Source of the DNA: Cyanobacteria bacterium SBLK
GTDB lineage: Bacteria; Cyanobacteriota; Cyanobacteriia; Cyanobacteriales; Spirulinaceae
NCBI GenBank assembly: GCA_017746715.1
Contig: JAGHZQ010000081.1
Coordinates: forward strand, 62,001-126,000
DNA: 64,000 bases
Direction: 5' to 3'
The notes under the pieces are model-generated. The model worked only from the letters and a program-made list of their open reading frames with translations. It was not told the DNA's origin and searched no databases. Every line of letters starts with the position of its first letter. Position 1 is the stretch's first letter. Shown here in pieces: positions 33,839-43,083 of the stretch. Position numbers and translations under genes: made by a program.

Positions 33839-35836
33839 CTAATTTTCCCGATCGATCGTGTCGGCACTTAAATAGGTATAACCCTGCAAACTAGATTTAT
33901 AATTTTTCAATAAACGCTGAGATTCTTCTAATGTAATCTGGCTATCTTGAATCGCTTGTTCGGTACGACAACGAATTTTTTCTACCAGATTATCGGCATG
34001 ATATTGAGCATAACCGAGTACGTCAATCAAAGTATCTCCTTTGACAATATGTTCGACTTGATAACCTTGAGGAGTCATTCTGATATGCACGACATTAGTA
34101 TTACCAAATAAATTATGTAAATTGCCCATAATTTCTTGATAAGCTCCCACTAAAAACATGCCCAGATAATAAGGTTCGATCGCATTCCGTTTTCGAAGGG
34201 TTTTGAGCGGGTGTAATTCTAAAATTTCTTTGCTTTCATGCCGATCGATGAAACGATCGATTTTGCCATCGCTATCGCAAGTTAAATCTGTAAAAATACC
34301 GCGTTCTGTCGGTTCTTCATCTAAACGATGAATGGGCATAATCGGAAATAACTGTTCGATTGCCCAAGCATCGGGAGCCGATTGAAAAATTGAGAGATTG
34401 GCATAATAAATCGAGGACATTTGTTTCTCTAAATCGGCGAGATCGTCGGGAACATCATCGCGATCGCGAGTAATCTTAAGAATTTTTTGACAGCATTGCC
34501 AATACAATTCTTCTGCTTTTGCCCGTTCCCGCAAGCCTAAATAGCCAAAATTAAATAAGCTAATCGCTTCATTTTTAAATTGAATGGCATCGTGATAGGC
34601 TTCTTGATAGTTATGTGATGAAATCGTCGTATAAGTTTCCCAAAGGTTGCGGAGAATGAGATGTTCTTCTTCGGCGATCGGTTCTAGGTTTTTAGTGCGA
34701 TCGCCGTTCGAGAAAATATCTCGATTGGTACCGAGGATATCAAAAATTAAAACCCCTTGATGGGCGGCGATCGCCCTCCCACTTTCGCTTACGAGAATAG
34801 GAGCGGGAATATTGCGTTCTTGGCAGGCTTCTTTGACTTCCGCAACAATATCATTGGCATAGTTTTGCATATTGTAATTTTTAGAAGCGGCAAAATTGGT
34901 TTTCGAGCCATTGTAATCGACAGCCAAACCGCCACCCACATCGAGATATTGTAGATTTGACCCCAATTTGACCAGTTCTCCATAAATTTGACTGGCCTCG
35001 CGAATGGCATCTTTAATCGTACCGATCGCGGAAATTTGCGAACCGATATGAAAGTGCAATAATTGCAAGCAAGGTAACATATCTACCTCCCTCAAGCGGG
35101 TGACGACCGCTAAAATTTGCGGCACGCTCAACCCAAATTTAGCGCGATCGCCGGTAGAATTGCCCCAACGTCCCGAGCCCTTCGTACTCAGTTTGGCTCG
35201 AATGCCCAAGATAGGCCGAATTCCCAAAGATCGACTCGCAGCGATGGCAATTTCTAACTCTTCAATTTGTTCGATAACTAAAATAGAATGGTGTCCCAAT
35301 CTTGTTGCCAATAATACCATTTCTATATATTCTCGGTCTTTATAACCATTACAGATCAACAAAGGCCGGCCGTTATTTTGAGGATTGGGTTCGGGTTCTA
35401 AAGTCGCTAAAGCGATCGCTAATTCCGGTTTCGATCCGGCCTCCAAACCAAATTGATAGGGTTTGCTAAACTCGACCAACGCTTCGACAAGATGGCGATG
35501 TTGATTGCATTTGATCGGATAAACGCCGCGATAGATATTGGGATAGTGATAGCGAGCGATCGCTCGAGCGAAACAAGTATTCAAACGCGCGACGCGATCG
35601 GACAAAATATCGGGAAAGCGAATGAGTAAAGGCAGTTCGAGATTGCGCTGGCGCAGGGATCTCACCAACTCGTAAAGATCGAGAGAGCCCCCGCGATCGC
35701 CTTGAGGAGAAACCAAAACGCGACCCGCAACATCAATAGAAAAATAGGGATGCCCCCAACCCTGAATTTGATAGAGCTTTTCGCTATCCTCAATTGTCCA
35801 TGCCATTGTTATGATGGTAATGCTGTCATCACTCAT
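33839..35836 (-). CDS. speA: Biosynthetic arginine decarboxylase
   Basis: SpeA is a PLP enzyme converting arginine to agmatine, the entry to putrescine and spermidine. The 665-residue protein has the family layout: YQIQGWGHPYFSIDVAGRVL at the start, the PLP lysine in GVYPIKCNQHRHLVEALVEF (about 115), GLEAGSKPELAIAL, LHFHIGSQISAI, the glycine-rich LDVGGGLAVDYNGSK, ESGRAIAAHQG, and the C-terminal GAYQEIMGNLHNLFGNTNVV. An internal ATG at 35806 (MAWTIEDSEK) aligns better with usual starts. Length is normal (about 640-660). It is divergent from the membrane protein gene that starts at 35858, leaving a very short spacer. Confidence 0.95.
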   Translation of the reverse strand: MSDDSITIITMAWTIEDSEKLYQIQGWGHPYFSIDVAGRVLVSPQGDRGGSLDLYELVRSLRQRNLELPLLIRFPDILSDRVARLNTCFARAIARYHYPNIYRGVYPIKCNQHRHLVEALVEFSKPYQFGLEAGSKPELAIALATLEPEPNPQNNGRPLLICNGYKDREYIEMVLLATRLGHHSILVIEQIEELEIAIAASRSLGIRPILGIRAKLSTKGSGRWGNSTGDRAKFGLSVPQILAVVTRLREVDMLPCLQLLHFHIGSQISAIGTIKDAIREASQIYGELVKLGSNLQYLDVGGGLAVDYNGSKTNFAASKNYNMQNYANDIVAEVKEACQERNIPAPILVSESGRAIAAHQGVLIFDILGTNRDIFSNGDRTKNLEPIAEEEHLILRNLWETYTTISSHNYQEAYHDAIQFKNEAISLFNFGYLGLRERAKAEELYWQCCQKILKITRDRDDVPDDLADLEKQMSSIYYANLSIFQSAPDAWAIEQLFPIMPIHRLDEEPTERGIFTDLTCDSDGKIDRFIDRHESKEILELHPLKTLRKRNAIEPYYLGMFLVGAYQEIMGNLHNLFGNTNVVHIRMTPQGYQVEHIVKGDTLIDVLGYAQYHADNLVEKIRCRTEQAIQDSQITLEESQRLLKNYKSSLQGYTYLSADTIDREN

Positions 35837-35857
35837 AAAGTATCAGCAACGCGGCTC

Positions 35858-36529
35858 ATGTACGAATCGGATCGAGAAAGCGAGGGCTTGCCAAATCAAA
35901 CACCCGTCTCTTGGATTGCCCGCCATCCCATGCTGTTTTGGGGAGGACTTTGGACGATTGCCTTGTCCGTTACGGTGGGAGTGACTGTCGGACTCCTCCA
36001 CGGTCGCTTGTTTGCCCCCCAAAGATCTCTCAACATCCCTCCTCCGTTAAGAAAAGAATCTCTCGAAAGTGGGAATCGTCGAGAAGAAACGTGGAACGAT
36101 TTTCAAGAACATCCCGAAACGAGATCGTTTCAAGATGCTAATTCTTCCTCTCCTACTCCCAAAACCCTCTTACCGCTCTGGTTAATTGGCGCGATCGCCC
36201 TCAGTTGTTCGGTGGGTTCGTTTTTTGTGACGTTGGTTTTAAAATCTCTCAGTTTCTCTCAAGTTTCGGTCAAGCGCTTGCATCCCGTTCGCCCTTCATC
36301 GGAATTACCCGCTGCAAGTACGCCTCGCTTTCAGGCTCAGTTTGGCGCAACTCCCTATCAAGCCCCCATTATTGCAGAAACGCAGCCAACTGTGACGGTC
36401 TTGCCGCCAGAGGCCGTTACCCCCCTCGATTCTCCCCAAAATGACGGCAATCTGCTCGAACAACTCGATCTCCGCAAACGGCATTCTCTTTCTTCTTTAA
36501 TGGAATATTCAGAAGAGGAATCACTTTAG
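35858..36529 (+). CDS. Unknown two-transmembrane protein
   Basis: I place the start at the ATG at 35858; the frame is open upstream through the speA 5' end on the other strand. The 223-residue product has TM1 at about 25-50 (FWGGLWTIALSVTVGVTVGL), a hydrophilic, Pro/Ser-rich loop of about 60 residues, TM2 at about 108-132 (LWLIGAIALSCSVGSFFVTL) and a Pro/Thr-rich tail ending in LMEYSEEESL. I recognise no family and no catalytic motif. It is divergent from speA with a spacer of about 20-50 bases, so they may share a control region. Confidence 0.65.
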   Translation: MYESDRESEGLPNQTPVSWIARHPMLFWGGLWTIALSVTVGVTVGLLHGRLFAPQRSLNIPPPLRKESLESGNRREETWNDFQEHPETRSFQDANSSSPTPKTLLPLWLIGAIALSCSVGSFFVTLVLKSLSFSQVSVKRLHPVRPSSELPAASTPRFQAQFGATPYQAPIIAETQPTVTVLPPEAVTPLDSPQNDGNLLEQLDLRKRHSLSSLMEYSEEESL

Positions 36530-36641
36530 TCAGTCACCAGCGATGCTCTGAGGTCGCCGAGCCGAGTCGAGGCGATCCTGCCGAAGAATCACCACCTCAC
36601 CCGTTATCAGTTATTCTCAAATTGGCAACAATCGTTTAAAT

Positions 36642-37295
36642 ATGTTTAAGAAATTATGGCAATGGTTAAAGCGTTTAGTGGGAATATTTTCTCCTCGTGC
36701 CGAACCCCTTAAATTAGAAGAAAGCACTTCCTCTAGAGAGGATGGGACGCAAAATAAACGGACACCCGAACTCGGCGATCGCGATTATGAATTTCTCTTC
36801 GATCAAGTTTTAGAAGGCGTGGCTCACGGTTGGCAAGCTCCTCGCATCAAACAATTTTTCGAGCAAACTCGAGACCGCATTAGCGTCACGCAATGGGTTC
36901 ATTGGTTGGGGGAATTCGGTCAGAAAGCCGCTAATGCTCCCAACCCCGATCGCGAATTGGCAAGGCGACTCGATTTGCTGGCCAGACAAACGCAATATTT
37001 ACCCGAAATTCAGGAAATCGGAGCCGCTTCCCTAGCAATTGCCCAACAATTGTTACAGCAAGTGCCCCGAGGAGAAGTTTGGGAATACGACGGTCCGGAT
37101 CTTTCCGCCGATGCCGTACCGCCTCAACCTCAATCTGTTGTTTTCACCCTCGAAGAACTACATGCAAAATTAAAAGAAGATGACAATTTCCGACGGGCGA
37201 TCGCACAACAAATCGGCATCAATTCCGACGACCCGATGGTCATTCTCCAAGCCGTCACCCATCAAGTCATGCAACAGCAAAACACTGAACAATGA
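36642..37295 (+). CDS. Unknown conserved protein (source copy of a partial duplication)
   Basis: The 217-residue protein starts with an amphipathic basic helix (FKKLWQWLKRLVGIFSP), then an all-helical middle with FLFDQVLEGVAHGWQAPRIK and ISVTQWVHWLGEFG, and a C-terminal 75 residues containing GEVWEYDGPDLSADAV, FTLEELHAKLKEDDNFRRAI and IGINSDDPMVILQAVTHQVM. I do not recognise the family. The C-terminal block recurs in the next ORF. The DDNFRRAIAQQIGI-type segment looks like a short helical pair. It is co-directional with the duplicated ORF and the IctB-like gene. Confidence 0.75.
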   Translation: MFKKLWQWLKRLVGIFSPRAEPLKLEESTSSREDGTQNKRTPELGDRDYEFLFDQVLEGVAHGWQAPRIKQFFEQTRDRISVTQWVHWLGEFGQKAANAPNPDRELARRLDLLARQTQYLPEIQEIGAASLAIAQQLLQQVPRGEVWEYDGPDLSADAVPPQPQSVVFTLEELHAKLKEDDNFRRAIAQQIGINSDDPMVILQAVTHQVMQQQNTEQ

Positions 37296-37305
37296 ACAAT
37301 TATCA

Positions 37306-37557
37306 ATGGGGAACAAGAAAGGAGAAGTTTGGGAATATGACGGTCCCGATCTTGCCGCCGATGCCGTATCCCCTCAACCTCAACCCGTTGTTTTCACCCT
37401 CGAAGAACTACACGCGAAATTAAAAGAAGATGAAAATTTTCGACGAGCGGTCGCGCAACAAATCGGCATTAACTCTGACGATCCCATGGCTATTCTCCAA
37501 GCCGTCACCTATCAAGTCATGCAACAGCAACAGCAACAGGGAAAGAGTAAAGAGTAA
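37306..37557 (+). CDS. Partial duplicate of the preceding gene's C-terminal domain
   Basis: From an ATG at 37306 the 83-residue product MGNKKGEVWEYDGPD repeats the last 75 residues of the upstream protein with few changes (Ser to Ala, Asp to Glu, Ile to Val). At the DNA level the copies lie about 250 bases apart. The junction holds a short ATGAACAATTATCAATG-like low-complexity tract, consistent with slippage or unequal exchange. Whether the short copy is translated is unclear: no good ribosome binding site precedes it (AATTATCA). Substitutions are mostly conservative, which argues for some retained constraint. Confidence 0.65.
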   Translation: MGNKKGEVWEYDGPDLAADAVSPQPQPVVFTLEELHAKLKEDENFRRAVAQQIGINSDDPMAILQAVTYQVMQQQQQQGKSKE

Positions 37558-37603
37558 AAATTAGTCTAAAAAATGAAAACAAACAACCAATAACCAATAT
37601 AAT

Positions 37604-38944
37604 ATGAATTTTTCTCTTTTTCGCTGGCATAGTAGCAGCTATTTATATCGATTGGTCGGATTATTGGGGCAATGGCAGGATGGTAGTTTTCTCTGGCAAT
37701 GGGGAGAAGCGATCGCGGCAATTCTCATCTGTATTATTCTCCTTCTCGCTCCTTTTGTTTCCACCTCTCTCATCGGCGTATTATTATTTGCTTGCGGTGC
37801 ATTTTGGGCATTACTAACCCTTGCTGATAAGCTCAAAATTGGCATGACTCCCATTCACTTCTGGGTTTGTATCTATTGGGGAATTTCTGCCATTTCAACA
37901 GCATTTTCACCCGTTAAAAAAGCAGCTTTTTCGGGATTTGTCAAGTTTAGCCTGTTTTTATTTCTATTCTTTTTAGCCGCTCGAGCGTTGCGATCGCCTC
38001 GCCTTCGCAATTGGGTCATGACCCTTTATATTCACGTTTCCTTATTGGTGAGCAGCTACGGCATTCGACAGGAGTTTAAAGGCGTCGAACAACTGGCGAC
38101 GTGGAACGATCCCACCTCAAAACTTGCCGAAGATACCCGCGTTTACAGTTATTTAGGCAATCCCAATCTTTTGGCCAGCTATCTCATCCCCGCAGTAGCG
38201 TTAAGTTTAGCGGCTTTTTTCGTTTGGAAGCGGTGGTTGCCGAAAACATTGGCAGCGATCGCCTTTTTAATCGATACGGCTTGCTTATTTTATACTGACA
38301 GTCGCGGCGGCTGGATTGCCATGATGGTGCTCTTTTTTGTTTTCACCCTTTTATTGCGCTATTGGTGGGCAAAATATTTACCGACATTTTGGCGAATCTG
38401 GTTCGTTCCTTTGATGATGGGAATAGGTGCGGGTTTAATCGTCACGGCTGTTGTGTTTGTCGAACCTTTGCGATTGCGAATCATGAGTATTTTTGCAGGA
38501 CGAGGAGATAGCAGCAACAATTATCGGATTAATGTTTGGGAAGCCGTCTTTAAAATGATTAAAGATTATCCTTGGGTGGGAATCGGACCCGGCAATACGG
38601 CTTTTAAACAAATTTATCCCCTCTATGCTCGTGCCGGCTACGATAATGCCTTGGGGGCTTATTCCATCTTTTTAGAGCATATTGTAGAAATGGGTTGGCT
38701 GGGATTTATGAGTTTTATGGGGTTGGTTGTGGCAACATTGGGCCAAGGATTGCAACAATTGGCACGATTGCGAGAAAATCGGAACGTGCAAACATTTTGG
38801 TTAATGGCCGCGATCTCTTTTACCGTCGGACTTTCGGTACACGGTTTATTCGATACGGTTTGGTATCGTCCCCAAATTAACGTTCTGTGGTGGCTGGGAA
38901 TTGCCGCGATCGCTAGTTTCTATCCTGAGAGAATTAAGAATTAA
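37604..38944 (+). CDS. ictB: IctB-like O-antigen-ligase-family membrane protein
   Basis: The 446-residue protein has ten or so membrane segments and matches cyanobacterial IctB through WQDGSFLWQWGEAI near the start, GMTPIHFWVCIYWGISAIST, a periplasmic loop with LGNPNLLASYLIPAVALSLA, DSRGGWIAMMVLF and the conserved YPWVGIGPGNTAFKQIYPLY. IctB was named as a putative inorganic carbon transporter; its membership of the O-antigen ligase (Wzy/WaaL) family makes a direct transport role doubtful. The stop codon lies inside a GAATTAA tandem repeat. It is not linked to the sbtA/bicA island 10 kb away. Confidence 0.85.
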   Translation: MNFSLFRWHSSSYLYRLVGLLGQWQDGSFLWQWGEAIAAILICIILLLAPFVSTSLIGVLLFACGAFWALLTLADKLKIGMTPIHFWVCIYWGISAISTAFSPVKKAAFSGFVKFSLFLFLFFLAARALRSPRLRNWVMTLYIHVSLLVSSYGIRQEFKGVEQLATWNDPTSKLAEDTRVYSYLGNPNLLASYLIPAVALSLAAFFVWKRWLPKTLAAIAFLIDTACLFYTDSRGGWIAMMVLFFVFTLLLRYWWAKYLPTFWRIWFVPLMMGIGAGLIVTAVVFVEPLRLRIMSIFAGRGDSSNNYRINVWEAVFKMIKDYPWVGIGPGNTAFKQIYPLYARAGYDNALGAYSIFLEHIVEMGWLGFMSFMGLVVATLGQGLQQLARLRENRNVQTFWLMAAISFTVGLSVHGLFDTVWYRPQINVLWWLGIAAIASFYPERIKN

Positions 38945-38965
38945 GAATTAAGAATTAAGAATTAA
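38931..38965. repeat. STRR heptamer array, five GAATTAA units
   Basis: Five exact tandem copies of GAATTAA. The first two encode the C-terminal residues and stop codon of the IctB-like gene; the rest lie in the 39-base spacer before the DUF4346 gene. Confidence 0.95.
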
Positions 38966-38983
38966 CTCGTTACTTTTGAACCC

Positions 38984-39370
38984 ATGAACGAACCGACCAA
39001 ACAAGAACTTGCCGCCATTGACGATAAACTTTCCCAACGGTTTATCGAACTCGATCCCGATGGTTATTTTATTATTTACTTAGATCGAGAACAGAATCTT
39101 ATTTGTGCCAAACATTATACTAATGAAATCAATGAAAAAGGTTTAGCCGTCGATCCCGAAACCGGCGAACCCATCCCCGTGCGCGGAAAAGTTGAAAGAA
39201 CGCCGACAGCAATTTTTACGGGCAGAACGGCTAAAGAAATTGGCATGAAAATTACCGAACAAACTCAACCTTGTCCGCTTTCTTATTTAGATCACGCCCT
39301 CTATCTAGGACGGGAATTCGTTCGTGCCGAAATCGCCCTGATCGAAGGTGAAGAGTATATTCAGGATTGA
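38984..39370 (+). CDS. DUF4346 domain protein
   Basis: The 128-residue protein fits the cyanobacterial DUF4346 family: DPDGYFIIYLDREQNLICAK then HYTNEINEKGLAVDPETGEP, a mid segment PTAIFTGRTAKEIGMKI and LDHALYLGREFVRAEIAL. In other proteins this domain is fused to dihydropteroate-synthase-like or related domains, but here it is alone. Its activity is unknown; the CAKHY segment with Cys and His could bind a metal or cofactor (inference). It follows the IctB-like gene by 39 bases on the same strand. No signal peptide or membrane segment. Confidence 0.78.
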   Translation: MNEPTKQELAAIDDKLSQRFIELDPDGYFIIYLDREQNLICAKHYTNEINEKGLAVDPETGEPIPVRGKVERTPTAIFTGRTAKEIGMKITEQTQPCPLSYLDHALYLGREFVRAEIALIEGEEYIQD

Positions 39371-39519
39371 TTATTCTTTGTTACCCGCCTCAAGCCGTGT
39401 CGAAGTGTTTGTTGTCGGACGATTGAATTCGCGTAAAACGCGAATTCTCTCCCCAGTCTCCAAACCGGTAACAAGCAAGCTATCCTGTAAAAATGAAGCT
39501 CTAAGAGTCCTTAAGTCCC

Positions 39520-40761
39520 ATGAAAGTCGGTTTGCACCCCATTCTCAATGATTCTCACATCGATGCCAACCCAGCAAGCTCTCAACGCCAACTCTCTATC
39601 TCTCTCTCGGCTTTAGCAGGGGAGCAGGATAGCACCTTACCCCTTAATTTATGCCTCGTGTTGGATCGTAGCGGTTCGATGAACGGCAAACCCCTCAAAA
39701 CCGTCAAAGAAGCGGCAATGAGTTTAGTTGATAAACTCAACGAACGCGATCGCATTTCTGTCGTCACGTTCGATCACCGCCCTCAAGTTCTCATTCCCAA
39801 TCAAACCGTAGAGAATATCGATGAAGTCAAACAACGCATTGAAAAATTGAAACCCGATGGCGGAACGGCGATCGATGAAGGAATGAAATTGGGCATGGAA
39901 GAAGCCTCCAAAGGCAAACAGGATCGAGCTTCGCAAATTTTTCTCCTCACTGATGGCGAAAACGAACACGGCGATAACGATCGCTGCTTAAAGCTGGCTA
40001 AACTCGCTTCGGAATACAATATTACTCTCAATACTTTAGGATTTGGCACCCACTGGAATCAAGATGTCCTTGAAAAAATTGCCGACACGGCAGGAGGAAC
40101 TCTCTCTTATATTGAAAAGCCAGAACAAGCCTTAGATGAGTTTGGCAAACTGTTCACCCGCGTTCAATCCGTAGGGCTAACTAATGCTTACTTATTGCTC
40201 GATCTCGCTCCCAATACGAGACTGGCAGAACTCAAACCCGTCGCCCAAGTTGCCCCCGATACTATCGAACTGCCAGTACAAACGGACGGCGATCGCTACA
40301 GCGTGCGTTTGGGAGATTTGATGAAGGAAGAGCGGGTAGTATTGGCAAACCTTTACATTACGCGACTGGCTCCCGGCGAGCACCTGATTGCTAACGTGCA
40401 GGTACGCTATGACGATCCCGGCTCGGGACGAGAAGGACTCTTATCCGAAAATATTCCCGTGCGAGCGACAGCGCAACAACTCTATCAACCCGCACCCAAT
40501 TCAGCCGTACAACAATCTATCCTTGCGCTGGCGAAATACCGTCAAACCCAAATCGCCGAAACCAAACTGCAACAAGGAGATAAAACCGGAGCCGCTACCA
40601 TGTTGCAAACAGCTGCCAAAACGGCTTTACAAATGGGCGATCGCAGTGCCGCCACGGTTCTGCAAAAAAGCGCTACCCAATTGCAAGAAGGCGGAGAGTT
40701 ATCCGAGAGCGATCGCAAGAAAACTCGCATTGTTTCTAAAACTGTTTTACAAGAAGAGTAA
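39520..40761 (+). CDS. von Willebrand factor A domain protein
   Basis: The 413-residue protein has a VWA domain at about 40-220 with a full MIDAS: CLVLDRSGSMNG, the Thr in PDGGTAIDEGM, and LLTDGENEHGDND. The flanking N-terminal strand-rich part and the C-terminal GDRYSVRLGDLMKEERVVLA resemble the Ca-activated-channel-like VWA proteins of cyanobacteria. A C-terminal helical tail (about 330-410) has repeats of ALAKYRQTQIAETKLQQGDK and alanine-rich segments (TMLQTAAKTALQMGD). No signal peptide is visible, so it is probably cytoplasmic. VWA proteins of this type often work with MoxR-type ATPases, but none is adjacent. Ligand unknown. Confidence 0.88.
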   Translation: MKVGLHPILNDSHIDANPASSQRQLSISLSALAGEQDSTLPLNLCLVLDRSGSMNGKPLKTVKEAAMSLVDKLNERDRISVVTFDHRPQVLIPNQTVENIDEVKQRIEKLKPDGGTAIDEGMKLGMEEASKGKQDRASQIFLLTDGENEHGDNDRCLKLAKLASEYNITLNTLGFGTHWNQDVLEKIADTAGGTLSYIEKPEQALDEFGKLFTRVQSVGLTNAYLLLDLAPNTRLAELKPVAQVAPDTIELPVQTDGDRYSVRLGDLMKEERVVLANLYITRLAPGEHLIANVQVRYDDPGSGREGLLSENIPVRATAQQLYQPAPNSAVQQSILALAKYRQTQIAETKLQQGDKTGAATMLQTAAKTALQMGDRSAATVLQKSATQLQEGGELSESDRKKTRIVSKTVLQEE

Positions 40762-40788
40762 AGTGTGTTATTAAAGCACCCTACAGGA

Positions 40789-41481
40789 TCACAATTCAAA
40801 ATTAAAGCCTTTTTGTTTGAGAGCTTGATATTTTTTCTCGTCGAATTGATAAAGTCGTGCGGCACGATGGGGAACATCTTTTTGTTTTTCGTCCAATTCG
40901 ACGAGCAAATCCATTTTGAGGATTTTTTTGCGAAAATTGCGCTTGTCTAATTCTTGTCCTAAAACAATTTCATAGAGTTTTTGCAATTGAGAGAGGGGAA
41001 ATTTTTTCGGCAAGAGTTCAAACCCGATCGGTTCGTAGCGCAATTTTCCTTTTAACCGTTTTAACGCTGTCTGAAAAATTGTTTCGTGATCGAAAGCGAG
41101 GGGAGGCAAGCGATCGCTCGCAAACCAAGCAGCATCGTCGGCATCGGTCGTCGCTTCGAGTTGATATTCTTCAAGGTTGACCAAACCATAATACGTGACG
41201 GTAACGACGCGATCGCGGGGATCGCGAGCGATCGCCCCAAAAGTGTATAACTGTTCCAAAAAGATATTTCTTACCCCCGTTTCTTCCCCCAACTCTCGCA
41301 ATGCCGCTTCTTCGAGGGTTTCGTGCATGCGAACGAAACCTCCGGGTAACGCCCATTGTCCTTTAAACGGGGGTAAATTGCGCTGAATGAGCAAGACTTT
41401 GAGAATATGCTGTTCGTCCAAACCAAAAACAACGCAGTCAACGGTAATTGCCGGGCGGGGAAATTCGTAACAGTGAGCCAT
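40789..41481 (-). CDS. NUDIX hydrolase with NrtR-like C-terminal domain
   Basis: The 230-residue protein starts RPAITVDCVVFGLDEQHILK and contains a complete Nudix box, GFVRMHETLEEAALRELGEE then TGV (about 46-68), so the catalytic Glu residues are present. The C-terminal 85 residues (LPKKFPLSQLQKLYEIVLGQ, ELDKRNFRKKIL and DVPHRAARLYQFD) match the winged-helix of NrtR-type regulators, which sense ADP-ribose and control NAD genes. An intact Nudix box with the wHTH means it could be a regulator, an enzyme or both. No NAD biosynthesis gene is adjacent. Regulatory function is inferred from the C-terminal domain. Confidence 0.85.
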   Translation of the reverse strand: MAHCYEFPRPAITVDCVVFGLDEQHILKVLLIQRNLPPFKGQWALPGGFVRMHETLEEAALRELGEETGVRNIFLEQLYTFGAIARDPRDRVVTVTYYGLVNLEEYQLEATTDADDAAWFASDRLPPLAFDHETIFQTALKRLKGKLRYEPIGFELLPKKFPLSQLQKLYEIVLGQELDKRNFRKKILKMDLLVELDEKQKDVPHRAARLYQFDEKKYQALKQKGFNFEL

Positions 41482-42027
41482 TTATCAACAATTGGCGAGT
41501 AGCGATCGACGAAGGTGCGGAAATTGAGACTAAAGTAAAGAGACTTTTAGCCTAACACGATCTGACTGAAAAAACGAGACGCGGAATGCAAACAAAGAAT
41601 AAGATTACCTTGCCTCTTCAAGAATATTCTGAAGGAGTCTCAAAGGAATCGGGGTCGATTCCAAAGTAAACTAACCCGAGTGCCGAGAATTAAAAAAACG
41701 CTGGCGATCGGTAGTGCGATCGCCATATCGTCCCATCAGGATCTCACTCGTTTTCCGTAATTCGGGAGCAAGAGAGAGGGAAATTACGGCGAAAATTAAA
41801 GCGATCGCCGCTCCGAGAGAAGAATTTTTGAGGTAAAGAGATTGAGGAAGTAAGCATATTTCTGCATTGAAAACTGAGTTTGTAATGATTGAAATCTTTC
41901 AATTTGCTTATACTCGTCATTCAAAATAAACTCGTTCAGCCAAAGTAGGAGAATATGGGGTTTAAGGGAAACTTGCATGATTTTTTCTTGCTAAAGTAAA
42001 AGTTACATAATGATTAAACTTTCTATC
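41482..42027. other. Spacer without recognisable gene
   Basis: About 545 bases between two minus-strand genes. A 60-codon reverse frame at 41796-41978 has no ribosome binding site or known features. Several HIP1-type sites are present. No RNA or terminator was recognised. Confidence 0.4.
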
Positions 42028-42489
42028 TCATCTTTCCTCTAAGGTTTTAAGATAATCGGCAATAAATTCGCCATATTTATTCTTGATTTCAATCGGACGA
42101 AATGAAAATCCTCGCAGTCCTCCCCGACAGTTTGGTGCATTACAGGAACATTGAGGTACGCTAATGGAAATATATTCCGTAGTTTCATAATCCCAACTCA
42201 GTTCTTCTCCTTCGGCAATATCTACTAGAGCAATAAAGTCATAAGCTCCAAATGAATTATTTTTAATACCAGTATTCGGATTGCAAGAGTGATTGATTAA
42301 TTTGGCTGGAGCATCAATCTCTACATGAAGATTCATCTTCATTTGCACGGAATGCCTCGTTCTTTCAGGAGCGACCTTAACGGGTTTACCAACTACAATA
42401 ACTTCTCCTTTCTGAAAGTTCCGGGTTGCAAATACTCCTCGTCCTTTATGAGTATCTTTGACTAGAACATCAAAATCAGTTTTTATCAT
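42028..42489 (-). CDS. SET-domain protein (putative protein lysine methyltransferase)
   Basis: The 153-residue protein is a minimal SET domain: GRGVFATRNFQKGEVIVVG at the N-terminus, the SAM-binding knot LINHSCNPNTG (about 83-93) and EGEELSWDYETTEY (about 115-128), then a cysteine-rich post-SET CSCNAPNCRGGLRGF that in eukaryotic enzymes binds zinc with the Cys of NHSC. All three parts needed for a lysine methyltransferase are visible. Bacterial SET proteins are sporadic; targets are unknown. AT-rich spacers of about 550 and 590 bases flank the gene, fitting an isolated, possibly acquired gene. Confidence 0.88.
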   Translation of the reverse strand: MIKTDFDVLVKDTHKGRGVFATRNFQKGEVIVVGKPVKVAPERTRHSVQMKMNLHVEIDAPAKLINHSCNPNTGIKNNSFGAYDFIALVDIAEGEELSWDYETTEYISISVPQCSCNAPNCRGGLRGFSFRPIEIKNKYGEFIADYLKTLEER

Positions 42490-43083
42490 TAGCCTAGATT
42501 TCTCCCCTAATATCTTGAACGTTGCATTCGAAATGCTATCACTTTATGTCCGGAAATGTATTAACAAAAGTTCAAGATTGAAACAAAGGATAGTTAGAAA
42601 GACATTTTCTCTCACAGTCTTGCGGAAATCGTATTTTATCAAATTTAGCGATCGCTTCGAAAAATAGAGCACATTTTCTTCAATTTTTACCCGAACAATG
42701 AACTTATTTTCTGAGAGTTTCAGTATAGAGAGCGAGATATATCCATATTTCTTATTAGCTGGAGTGCGATCGCACTTTATGTTAAGTAATTATATTTATT
42801 ATTTTTTCATCTTTGTTTATATTTCTTGCTAAAAATCTGAGAATTATGAAAGATGCGATCGCTATGAATAAGCATCATTTAAAATGAACTTCCTATTTTT
42901 TAAGAGAATCGTACATTTTTCTGTATCTTTATAGTAAATTCCTTGTGAATTCACAACAATTTAACAATTTCTCTATTCTTCTTCACAAGAGGATTGGGAA
43001 TTAAATCTCTCCGGCAGCGCAAACACAATTAATCATAGATAAAGCGGCGTTAAATTTAACGCCGCTACGAGTTTTTAACGGGT
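42490..43083. other. AT-rich spacer holding the eno terminator
   Basis: About 590 bases of AT-rich sequence between the SET gene and eno, both on the minus strand. Only the eno hairpin (listed separately) and one extended HIP1 palindrome (AGTGCGATCGCACT near 42765) stand out. Confidence 0.5.
43043..43066 (-). terminator. Terminator-like hairpin after eno
   Basis: A perfect palindrome with arms AGCGGCGTT and AACGCCGCT around AAATTT, 17 bases past the enolase stop; on the minus strand it is followed by TTATC. A strong stem with a short U-tract. Confidence 0.65.

Noticed and set aside
39371..39519. CAAGCCGTGTCGAAGTG-like stretch as an attachment site
   Set aside because: It resembles the dispersed GTCGAAG repeats and no integrase is nearby.
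42765..42778. AGTGCGATCGCACT palindrome as operator
   Set aside because: It is an extended HIP1 site, which is very frequent in this genome.
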